The notes beneath the pieces are model-generated. The model did not search any database. It worked only from the letters and a program-made list of their open reading frames with translations, and was not told the DNA's origin. The translations under genes and the position numbers were made by a program. Positions 54,373-64,000 of a stretch of 64,000 bases of DNA are shown here, piece after piece. Positions within the stretch are counted from its first letter, which is position 1. Each line of letters begins with the position of its first letter. The stretch is taken from NCBI GenBank assembly GCA_025531455.1, contig JAMYHL010000091.1, positions 1 through 64,000 of the forward strand, given 5' to 3'. The stretch comes from Apiotrichum sp. Y4204. Taxonomy: Eukaryota; Basidiomycota; Tremellomycetes; Trichosporonales; Trichosporonaceae.

Positions 54373-57300
54373 TTAAAACCGCCCCGCGGCCGCCTTGCCC
54401 GCATTCATGACCTTGCGCGTCTCGCTCCGCCGCTCGTCGAGCGACATGCCGTTCGTGCGCAGGAGGTACGCGCTCGCAAAGTGCTCGACGTCGGCCGGCG
54501 GCAGCGCATGCAGCACGTGCGGGTCGTGCGCGCCGTGCGCGGACGTGAGCTTGAGCCAGCACGAGATGAGCGTGGCTGCCTCCTCTGCGAAAAACTCGCG
54601 CGACTCGCCACCGACCTCGTCGTGCATCGCCGTGACCACGTCCCACAGATCCCGCAGCCCGACGCCGCCGGCAAGCAGCGCCTCGCTTGCCCAGCCTGCG
54701 GTAGAGCTGTCGCGGTACGGTGCCGCCTCGTTGTACACTAGCGGAATGACAATGTCGGCCGGCGCGCCCTCAGATGGGTAGTACTTTCGGCACAGCTCGG
54801 TGATGAGCTCACCGACGGACGCCTCGAGAGGCACCTGGCTTTCGCGCGAGCGGAGCAGCTGCAGCCAGACGGCGGAGCACACATCCTCGACGCGCGTGTC
54901 GGATGTCTTGAGGATGAGCAGGATCGGCTCGAGGAGACGCAGCGGGCGTGCAAAGTTCTGGTACAGGTCGTCGAGGCTCAACAGCTCGGCGTTGAGCTGC
55001 AGCAACGGCTCGACCTTTTCGGCCTCTGTCATGTCCGGGTGTCCCTCCACCGCACGCACAATCTCAAGCTGGACCTGCGTGACGTCGATGCGCTCCTGCA
55101 GGCCAGTGGTAAACTCGACGTCCTCAGACCCCACCGATGCTGCGGATTTTGCGTTCGTGAGCGCCTGGGCAAGGTAGTACACCCGCTCATCAAGGGTCAT
55201 TATGCCGTCGCGCGTCGCGAGGTCTGCGAGCGCCTTGGCCGCGAGGAGGTACTCTTCCCGGCGTGCGTAGAACTTCCACAGCAGGTCGCGGCGTTCGGGG
55301 ACGTTGGAAGTAGTGAGCTGGAGGTACGACTCGATGAACGGCGTGTCAAACTGGCGTCAGAGAAAGAAAGGAGCTTCACCCACCTCGAGAAGCTGGTCAG
55401 AGCGGCCGAGGGCGACAGTCCAGTCGTAGAGGTAAAAGTGGAACAGCTCGTCGTCCGAGCCAATAGCGAGCGCGTATGCCTCGTCGCGGATCCGCGTTGC
55501 GTCCGTTGCTGCCGTCAGAAAGAGCCCCACCTCGTCACCCACCCTTGTTGTTCGCAATCGCGCGGTTCAGCTCCTCATCGTACGCGCCAAGCGCCTCAAC
55601 CACGAGCTGGTAGCACTCTTGGCGCTGCTCGAGGAACGCGGCGCGCGGGTCACCCGCCTGGCGCCCGTCGCGCACATAGTCACCCGCCTTGTCGTCCGGG
55701 TCAATCTCGGACGCGACACGCAGAGGCAGCTCGATCGTGCCGCGCACGTCCTGAAGCGCGCGGTACCGCCGCGTCGCGTCCTGCAGGCGGGGGAACACGG
55801 CACCGGGTGCTGAAGATGCTGCGCGGGAGAAAAGGCGGAGCGACTCTGCGAGCTGCTCGGCACGCTCGATCGCATCACGCGTGCTCTCTGCACGACGGAG
55901 GCTCTCCTCCGCCTTGTAGAGGACCACGTCGCCAGGCTGGACAAAGGTCCCGCAGCGCTGTTGGAGGATGGTCGAGAGGTTGTCGATACCAAGCTCGGCG
56001 CCAATCTGGAGCTCGATCAGGGCAGTGACCAGCTTGCGCGCGACGTCCCTGCCGCCCTGCGAGGTGAGGAGGCCCTGGAATGTGAGGCTCGCGAGCGTGT
56101 TCTGCGTCTGGGTGTCGCACTTTGCAATCACGTCCGGGAGCTTGTAGTCATTGAGCAGGAGCACAAACGAGATGGCTTCGATCGCCTGCTTGAGAAGCGT
56201 CTGCAGGCCGTGCAGCGAGAGCTCTTCCTGGTCCCACGCCAGCTTGGCCTCGCCCTCGGCCTGATGCCGCGGGAACGGGTGCTCTTCGATATACCTGCGC
56301 AACTCGGCAAGGCGGCTCTGGACGTCGAGGAGTATCTTGTCCGACACACCGAGAGCGAGCTTCTTGGCGCCGGCGGGGAGAGTGACCTTGCAGTTCCAGA
56401 TCGGGCGGAGGAAACGGGCAAGAATGAGAGCGAGACCGTCGTGACGCGGAGAGTAGACGATGGTGCGCACACCGGTGCCCGAGGTGCGGATGACCGGAGG
56501 TTCCGCGGCAAGGAGGATGTTGGCAGCGGCGGAGGCAAGGTCGGCGGCCTTGTTGTCGGTCCCTGCGCGAATACCCATCTGGACGCCCATCTCGGAGAGC
56601 TGCACGCGGCCAAAAGCAGCACGCGAAACGAGAATCGCGCCGTCCTTCTCGAGTTCGAGGTCGGCCTCGAGCATGTCGATCGGGCGGGGGATGACGGCCC
56701 AGAAGATTCCGCTAGTGGCGAGGATTACAAACTGGCGCGCCGCAACCGTCGCCTGACGCGGGAGAGCGGAGAGCGCGATGCCGTCGCTACGGCGGAGCGA
56801 AACCGGCGCGCGGGACGGGTCGGTGGCGGTGACCTCGGCGATCGTCCATACCTGCGAGGGGAGAGTCTCAATGACAGCCCACTCCTGCAGGACCTGCTGG
56901 TGGTAGTTCTCCATGTTCTCGCGCATGGCTGCCTGGCGCCCAACAGCCGGAGTAACAAAGGTGAGGCGCGAGGTCGGCGACGGGTTCTCGCTGGTGTGGA
57001 CGGTGATCAGCGTGCCAGACGAGTAGCAGCTCTGAGGGTCCGCACGCGTCGTGTCGGGCGGCGGACCACGGTGACCAACAATCTGCAGCCCGCCTGCCTG
57101 GTATCCGGCAAAGTACGTGTTCGCCTGTCCGAGATAGATACGTGCTCCCGAGTGGGCGATAGCCACCAGCCACGCCTTCTTGCTCTCCTGCCCGCCGACA
57201 ATCGCAATGGCCGCAACCCGCGCACCCTGCTGCGGTGACGTGCCGCCGTACCCGAGGCGCTGGAGGTCCGAGTGGATCGAGTGATACTTTCCGCGCGACT

Positions 57301-58537
57301 CAAACTTTGTGCCCGAAATGTCAAACCACTCAATCTCGTTGCGCGTGCGGAGAACAAACAAACGGCCCTGCTGCGGATCGACCACAAACGACTCGATGCC
57401 CTCACGTGTCCCACTCGTAAACACATTCGGCACCCACGAGCTGAGGTACCCGCTGCTGCGGTTCAGAATCCACACCTTGGACCCGCCCGAGAGCCAGCCC
57501 GCGTGTGTGCTGTACTCGAGCTCGTAGAGCTCCTTGTTCGCGCCAAGCATAAAAATGCGCCCAGAGTCTGTACCGCGGATGTCGACCATCGATGTCGGCA
57601 TGTCGGCCGAGAGGTTGGTGGCGTACAGCGACAGCTCGCCCTTTGCCGACTTTGACAATCCCAGCAGCGTGACCTTTGACGCCGTGCAGATGACAAGCAG
57701 GTGCGTAATGTCATCCACAAACACGTCCTTGCGCGCGCGCATCAGCCCAACCGCCTGGATCGTGTCCGCCTGCTGGTCGTATCTGCTAAAGTCGCGTCCG
57801 TCATTGTAGTCCCACAGGAACAGCTTGTTGTCGACAGTAAACCACGCCCGCTCGATTTCCTCAAACAGGCCCATGCGGGCAGTGAGATGTTTATCTAATA
57901 TCAGTACCGGGTAATACCAAGCCCAAACACCAACACCAAGCAATGCTCCGCAGACTCACAGTTAAGCTCCTGGTGAAGCGCATCCGGCAGCGGCGTCGTC
58001 TTGGTGATGCGCGCGACGCGGAACGCCGTGCTCTGCGACGGCGGCGCAGCATACTGCGGCTCGGACGCTAATGAATGTCAGTCGCTACACCAATCCGCTT
58101 GGCTCCAACTCACAAGGAACAAGCGTGTCGGCCAGGTCGGGGGAGATCTCCGTGTCGGCCGTGAGCGCGCGCTCAATCTTGCCCCTCGCGCGCCCGACGG
58201 GACCATACACCGGGTCCTCGTCGCGGGTGACGCTCTCGAGCGGCTGCGGCTGGAGCGACGACGGCGGCGGGTAGTTCGTGTATCCGACCGGCGCGACGGG
58301 GGCAGAGACGGGGGCAATGGGGGCTACGGGCCCAGATGGAGCCGAGGCGCCGGCGCCGGCGCGCACGGCCCACGCACCCTGCGGCGCCGAGTAGCTGCCG
58401 GCCTGCGCGCCGTACATGTTTGCGCCCGGAGCAGCGGCGGCGTACGGCTGGACCTGCCGCCCAAACTGGTCGGTTGGCGGAAGCTGCGGATACGCCGGCT
58501 GAGACTGGTAGGGATACCCCTGCTGGTTGCTGTACAT
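54373..58537 (-). CDS. NUP170: Nucleoporin Nup155/Nup157/Nup170, inner-ring scaffold
   Basis: Inner-ring nuclear pore scaffold of 1328 residues, five exons. Model: complement(join(54373..55350,55384..55508,55543..57894,57960..58067,58114..58537)); introns of 33-65 nt, all in phase. The N-terminus is Gln/Tyr/Pro/Ala-rich (MYSNQQGYPYQSQPAYPQ). From about residue 170 it matches the Nup155 beta-propeller: GLFEEIERAWFTVDNKLFLWDYNDG, DDITHLLVICTASKVTLLG, MVDIRGTDSGRIFMLGANKELYELEY, PNVFTSG. The C-terminal half is an alpha-solenoid (LRRYIEEHPFPRH, LQTLLKQAIEAISFVLLLNDYKL, DATRIRDEAYALAIGSDDELFHFYLYDW, RREEYLLAAKALADLA). GLFEEIERAW and FLWDYN are family hallmarks. Removing the 34-nt intron at 55509-55542 restores NNKATDATRIRDEAY. 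The start could be extended by upstream non-ATG codons only, so 58537 is secure. Confidence 0.95.
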
Positions 58538-59206
58538 GACCTCGAGCAAGAGACAATGGGCTGGCGACGGTCAATGGACGGGCAGTTTTGATCGAGGCCC
58601 CGAGACGAGGGCCAGAGGCGGCCACGCGGTCGGATGATGCGGGTCGGTGTGCCGCACCGCGCGATGAGTGAGTGGGAGAGGGAAAGGAAAAGGGGATGGA
58701 TGAGACTGAGAAGAGATGTGGAGAGAGCGCTTTTGTGTTGATGTGATTGTTAGTTGTGGTGCATCTCAAAAGCCACCCACCATTCGAGAAGTTCCAAAAC
58801 GACCAGGTTGAAAGTGTCATTGTGCAGACTGTGGTGCACGCGAATTTTGCTTCCGTCGAGCCATTTTGCTGTTGTTTGGTCGTCGTCATGGCAGCTGCCC
58901 TCTTTGACGATGACACTGCCAGTTGGCAACTGCGACGAGCGAAAACGAGCTGGCGATGATACACACGATACATGCACAGGAAAGTACTACGGCAAAGTGC
59001 ACAACTACTCTTGCTGTTTTCACAAAGTATATCTACTTGCCTCACTTCTTGTCACACACACACAGTCCACACAGTCTACTGTACACGACACTGGCACAGC
59101 AAGGCCCTTCATCACCTTGTCGGCTTTGAAACCCCTTGACGTTTTTTGCGCATCTCACGGACACTAGAATGGTCAGCACATCGTTTACATGAACCATTTG
59201 TCCGTC
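58538..59206. other. Intergenic: Nup155 promoter and 3' side of the AT-hook-like gene
   Basis: About 670 nt without recognisable exon or RNA gene; ACACACA-rich around 59050-59070. Confidence 0.5.
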
Positions 59207-62200
59207 TCACCGGGTGAGAATGGCCGCCGGCGAACGCTTAAGATATCCTTGATCGACAAGCGCCTGCTGGCATAACTCTCCGAGCTTGCTTGGCAAAGGC
59301 TTGTCCATAGGACAGTCGGCAAAACATTTCTCAATGATATAAAGCTGGGCGGGTCAGAAATGAACATGCTGAACACTCACCTCCTCTTGGCTGTATGTGT
59401 TTGTGCCATTGGAACGACGGCCATCGTGAGTTGGATTCTTAGTTTGGGGTTTGGTTCCAGATGCTGATGTTGAAGCCTCGTTGCTTGGAGCGGCAGCCTC
59501 TGAAGGAGTGGGGATGGAATCAGAGACTGGGGAGCAACTCGGAGGAGTTGCGAAGGATGACGACGATGCTATCTCACGGGGTTTCCGATTAAGCTGCTCC
59601 GTGGTCACCAAAGAGGCCGCCAGAAGGGATTCGGTTGGTGTGTTCGACACCTAAGGGTTAACCGTGTACACTGACTGGACTCACATTTGCCGTCTTCGAA
59701 CGGCCACGTTTCTTGGGCACATCCGAGTCAGCGGGAATACTGTCCTCCGCGACAGGCAGCTTGCGCTTTGCTCGACGAGGTGTGTACAGCGTCTGACTGT
59801 TAGCAGCCTGACAAGCCCATCCGCCCGGACTCACTTTGAATGACTCAGTGTTCGGAGAACTACTCGGGGCTACGAGCGAACTCTCAGCTTGCGCTGACGA
59901 CATTCCTTCAGGAGGTTGCCCCGTAACAACAGGCTCACGATACTTGTCAGTGGCGCGTTTGCGAGGTCGAGAAGGGGGCGACGGCAGTGGCAACGGGAGA
60001 TTGGGCGGCGTGGGGGGAGATGGGGTTAGGGGAGACCCTAACGCATTCTCGATGTGATCAGTGGATGGAGACTTGGCTGGCGTTTCCAACGGGAGTTTTG
60101 CGATCTCCTGCGATATAGTGCTGTCACGGTTGGAAGTGGGGTCGATTTCCTCCGCGGTAGCCTCGCTGTGGTCCTCGGCTTCAGTGGGAGCCTGGGCTGT
60201 TGCCATCGGCTTCCGGCCACGTTTGACAGGCGTCGACGCCGGGGATCCCGAGGGTGTCCTGGTCCTTTTGGCGCCTCGCCCGGCTGCAACGCTTGACGCG
60301 GAACTCGGCGCGCAGTCCTTCGACTCCGGGATCGAAGTCGCCGCCCGCCTTCGAGTTCGATTTGGTGGAAGTTTCTTGTCATCATAGGTCTTGAGGTTCT
60401 TGCTATTGGCGATCAGCCCATCGACCTCGGCCATCTTCTGGCGTTTCCGACGCTGGATGCTGCTCTAATTAACCTTAATTCCTGGTAGAGAAACTCACGG
60501 AGGCCGAGCCTTCACTTGGGGCTGCTCGGGAGAAACCGGCTGGCTTGGGTCTGATTGATCTTGGGGTTCGAAAGATGATTTTTCTTTGGACTCAACTGTG
60601 TTGGTGGAAGATACATCTGTTTCGGATGAATGGACTGTCGTCTCCGACACAGGAGAGGCGACTTGCACGTCAGGCGTTGGTGACTCCGCAGGTTGCTTCA
60701 CTGGCTGTGCGGGCTCGTTGGCTGAGGTGATGGCAGTATCAATTGCGTCCAGAGTGGACTCGGAGTCAGAGTCTGCATCGCAATCAGCTGTAGGCACAGT
60801 CGGGGGCATAATCGCCTCAGCAAGGACCGGAGGATCAACATCGAGTCGGGCCATCGTTGCTGGAACGGTGCTCTCCGTTCCACGGGACCTGGGGCGTGGA
60901 CTGGTTGCAGAGGAGGAGAGCTGTTGGCAGAGTGGTCGAGCTATGTTGGACTTGGACCTGGCCTGACAGCCTGTTCCTGAAAAGAAACGGCGTGGGCCAG
61001 GCGATGATTGTGGTGAAAGAGGCTTCTGCTGACGCTTTGCAGCTGTGCGAGCCTTGGGAGGAACAAAGTGGTGCTCGAACTCGGCGTGGGCTGGTGATGC
61101 AATCTCTGGATCCCACAGAGTTGCTGCCATTTCTGTCGCTGTTTGTTTCGGAGGAGCAGAACTGTCAAGGGATGACGTCGTCGGCATGGGGGATGAAGAT
61201 GAAGTCTTGGATTCATCAGGAGACATTATTGTGACAGGCTCTGTGAGGGAGGAAGATGGCCCTGTGGGTACGTCCTGTGGGTCGGAAGTCGGGTGCTGCA
61301 CTTCGTCCGTGGTCTGGTCGCTAATGATTTCATGGACGGTTGATTCCTCAAGGCGCCCTTCGCTCCCAGCAAGGACGGCTGTCGTCACCTCAGTGTCAGG
61401 TAGTGTCTCGGGCATTGAGGGCGTATCGGTTTCCGTCGGGACTAGATACATGGGAACGTCCGGTTCGTTCTGAGGCGCGTGAGGCTCGTCGCATCTTGCC
61501 AGTTGATTCTGCGCGTTAGTGTCAATGTTGAAAGCAAATAGCGCACAGCAAAATCATCACGGAGGACATCTTGAGGCGCAATCGGTAGTTGAACTCCAGC
61601 CGCAACTTGAGTGTCACAGGTGTCGTGTTTCGCACACGTCGCGGAAAGCTCATTGCGCTCCTTCTCAGAATCGCCCCGCGGAGACAGAATGCAAGCCACT
61701 GCCTCTTCAGGTGATTCAGACGTGCAAGGTGGTCCCGCCTCAACAACGAGGCTGCAAGGCTCCGCTGATGTCCCGAGATCAACAGGAGCTTCCGCTCCAG
61801 GGGCATTCGCCTCAATGGGAGTGTTCGTGCCACTGAAGGTCTCTGTGGTGTCGTCGTCGACGAGAGTCTCCGGAGCGACACCAACGTCTAGGATGGCGGC
61901 AGGTCTTGTTACGGAGGGCTCATCCGCAACGTTTACGGATTCTGCGGAACCAGCCGGCTCCTCGGTGAATGGTCCTTGGGCAGTCGACTTGTCAGACGAA
62001 CCAGATGCTGGGGTGTGGACGATGGCGAGAGAAAGCTCTCCACGAGGATCGACGGACGTTTCAATCATGGGCTCGGGTGGAGGAGTCTCGATAATGGCAT
62101 TCTTCGGTTTTTCCGTGTCATCCTCTTTCATGACCATGTCGGTTTCGGCGCTCAACTCGACTTCAACTTCGACTACGGTTTCGGTTGCGCCCTTGTCATT

Positions 62201-63608
62201 GCCGATGTCGTTCTCTATGGCGTCATCAGGCATGTTGCTCGTGTTGACACTGAGGCCTGGGACTGGCTCATTCGCCTCAACGACGGCGGGGCTTGTAACA
62301 GTGTCACAGGGCGCTTTCACCGATGCGCTGCAGGTGTCGGTCACCAAGTCAACATGATCGGTCGCCGACTCCGAGGAGGTACCTCTCATGCCATCGTCCA
62401 CAGGCTCCTCGGCGGTTGGGCTTTCAGGTGCTGGTGCCTCAGGGCCATGGGGCGTAACAGGCGTGGGAGATGGGGATCCCGCTCCGGCTGGCTCTCCGGA
62501 GGCGGCAGACTCGCCTGAGCTCTCCGCTGGGTAACTGTCGCCTGATTCGTCCTGACGCATATCCGCCGGAGGGCATACAAGTGAGTCCGTTGAGGTGGGG
62601 TTCGTGAGGGTGGCTGGATGAACACTGTCGGCATCTGGGGCCGTCTCAGCTGTGGCTGTGGGGGCTAGGGCCTTGCATTTTGCTTCTGACAGATCGATGG
62701 GATTGTCGTCCTCGTTTTCGGGTGTCGAGGCGTCCGCCACTTCCGGGGGTGAAAAGGGCCGCTGGGACAGAGGTGTGAGGGGAGGACTAGTGTAGGGCGG
62801 AGAATCTCCAAAATATGCCTCTGGGGTGTGGCTGGCAGAGAGAGCGCTGTCCTCAACGAGAGTGTTTGTCTGCGTCGACAACGGGGACTCGTTGTATACA
62901 AAGGAGTTTGATACCGATAAGCGAAGGAGAGGCGGAAGAGTTGCATCATTGTTGCCCGATGGTGTGGGAAGCCTGCGGTATGCCTTTGCGTAAAGCGGGT
63001 GAAGGATGAGAGCGCCTAGCGGTCTACTAGGTGTGCACAGTTCTGCCGGTAGAGGACATGACGGGGACGCGGGCGTGGGGGTGTTAGGGTCGAAGATTGA
63101 GTTGAGTGACTCTGGGTCCTCCTGAAGGGTCAGAAACGGTGTTTTATAAGAGAAGGAAGAAGAAGAACAGCGACAGTGGCCACAGGAGAGTATGATTTCG
63201 GTTGCGCCAGCAACGGCCAGGATGAAGCAACAGCAACAACCCTGCGGCCTGCGGGCAGCACCCAAAACTGGGAGCACTGAAATGAAGAAGAATCTGTTAG
63301 CTACTCACTTCAGAAGGGCCGGGACTACTGCGCTCGAGCCTGCGCAGCGTCTGCTCAATTTCAAACGAATACTCCGCCAAGCGACACGCCTGCTGCTCTT
63401 GCGAGAGTGTGGGGAGGATGTACCCCAAAATCTCCGCCTCGGCACTAGTGATGCAGATTGTTTTCTGGACATCGTATGCGCCGAGCATCTCTGCTGGGAG
63501 GGGAAACGACTCGCCGTCGAGCCAGTCGTCGTCTTCGACCGTGTCGGAAACGGCGTTCTGGTCGAGGGGCCACGAAGGGTGACTTGGTCCTGGGGGCGAT
63601 ACGATCAT
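59207..63608 (-). CDS. Large, mostly disordered nuclear-type protein with AT-hook-like motifs
   Basis: Predicted 1341-residue protein, seven exons. Model: complement(join(59207..59344,59381..59650,59685..59792,59835..60459,60499..61508,61547..63121,63309..63608)), all in phase. Most of it is Ser/Thr/Pro/Glu/Asp-rich and disordered. Three parts look ordered or functional. The N-terminus (residues 27-95) has DWLDGESFPLPAEMLGAYDV and a helix, EQQACRLAEYSFEIEQTLRRLE. A basic block (about residues 965-1200) has PPIQRRKRQKMAEVDG and AT-hook-like cores VKRGRKPM and KKRGRSK, with RPRKRATDK. The last exon has a helical end, CFADCPMDKPLPSKLGELCQQALVDQGYLK. AT-hook cores bind minor-groove AT-rich DNA, suggesting a chromatin role. 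I do not recognise a named family. The acceptor near 60460 has alternative AGs three bases apart. Confidence 0.7.
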
Positions 63609-64000
63609 GGTGGAGGGTTGGACGGAGAGAAGGCGGTGGCACTCTCTGTCACTCAACGACGGTCGACTTTAGGATTATAGTGGCCGCACCCAAAAGGTGG
63701 CCAAAGAGGTTGTCGCGAGTGCGGAATGGGCTGCGAGACACCGGAATTCGAGCAACGTGTCGAGTGCGAGAAGAACAGTGGAGCGAAATCGAATGGTAAA
63801 AGTGGAAAAGTGAGTGGAGACGATGATCAGAAATCAAAAGCGAGCGCGAGGGATGGACCGCACAAGAAGATGGAGTGAGCACATCAAGTGGAGGAAGGAA
63901 GGCAAAAAAGAGAGGAAGACGATATGTTGTGTATAGGGAGCAGAGAAGGGCAAGTTGTTGATGATGACTATGTGTTCAAACAAGGATGAGGGGGGAAGAC
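63609..64000. other. Upstream region of the AT-hook-like gene
   Basis: Promoter side of the 63608 start. Purine-rich on the plus strand, hence pyrimidine-rich on the transcribed strand, as is common before fungal starts. Nothing else seen. Confidence 0.45.

Noticed and set aside
59797..59834. 38-nt intron ending at AACAG in the AT-hook-like gene
   Set aside because: It shifts frame to an early stop; the acceptor four bases later (TCAG) gives a 42-nt intron and keeps frame.
61611..62357. 248-codon plus-strand frame
   Set aside because: Antisense shadow of the disordered AT-hook-like gene, where biased Ser/Thr/Pro codons keep several frames open.

Overview
The window is nuclear DNA of a fungus, most likely a basidiomycete yeast of the Tremellomycetes, with Trichosporonales as my best guess. 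The reasons are GC-rich coding sequence, many small introns with GTGAGT/GTGCGT/GTAAGT donors and CTAAC/CTGAC branch points, zinc-cluster regulators, an AA14-type lytic polysaccharide monooxygenase, and a tRNA-Asp interrupted by an intron. I reconstructed introns by eye from splice signals, reading frame and protein-family sense. Exon coordinates are therefore models, though the phases close in every multi-exon gene except the first exon of the eIF4B gene.

Layout from left to right: a zinc alcohol dehydrogenase cut by the left edge (-); a small secreted ricin-B-type lectin (-, 1151-1903); a BTB/POZ protein (-, 2791-3636); a conserved protein of unknown function (+, 4932-6227); translation factor eIF4B (-, 6557-8192); a secreted CAP/PR-1 protein (-, 9996-10964); a tRNA-Asp(GTC) with a 17-nt intron (-, 12088-12176); a 12-exon PLP aminotransferase of the ACC-synthase-like group (-, 12393-14663); a free-standing DUF2156 aminoacyl-transferase (+, 19027-21192), followed on the same strand by a secreted/vacuolar M20 carboxypeptidase (+, 22186-24305); an AA14-like LPMO (-, 25718-26709); a Zn2Cys6 regulator (-, 31629-34527), an acyl-CoA dehydrogenase (-, 35038-36749) and a second, divergent Zn2Cys6 regulator (+, 38447-40957); a small Cys-containing tail-anchored or GPI-like protein (+, 42547-43014); a four-TM MARVEL-like protein with a charged tail (-, 44991-47057); a second small four-TM protein (-, 51121-51728); the ER fatty-acid elongation dehydratase PHS1 (-, 52937-54059); nucleoporin Nup155/Nup170 (-, 54373-58537); and a large, mostly disordered AT-hook-like protein (-, 59207-63608).

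Housekeeping functions (eIF4B, PHS1, Nup155, tRNA) alternate with an environmental set of secreted or membrane products: lectin, CAP protein, M20 peptidase, LPMO and four-TM proteins. Two neighbourhoods are the most suggestive. One is the tandem DUF2156 transferase plus M20 peptidase, a possible tRNA-dependent lipid-aminoacylation and turnover pair. The other is the regulator / acyl-CoA dehydrogenase / regulator trio.

Long intergenic stretches (14.7-19.0, 26.7-31.6 and 47.1-51.1 kb) show no gene I can support, but carry many short tandem repeats with a recurrent 7-nt period. Many spliceosomal introns are only 32-46 nt, and two coding micro-exons (22 and 30 nt) are needed to restore conserved protein sequence.
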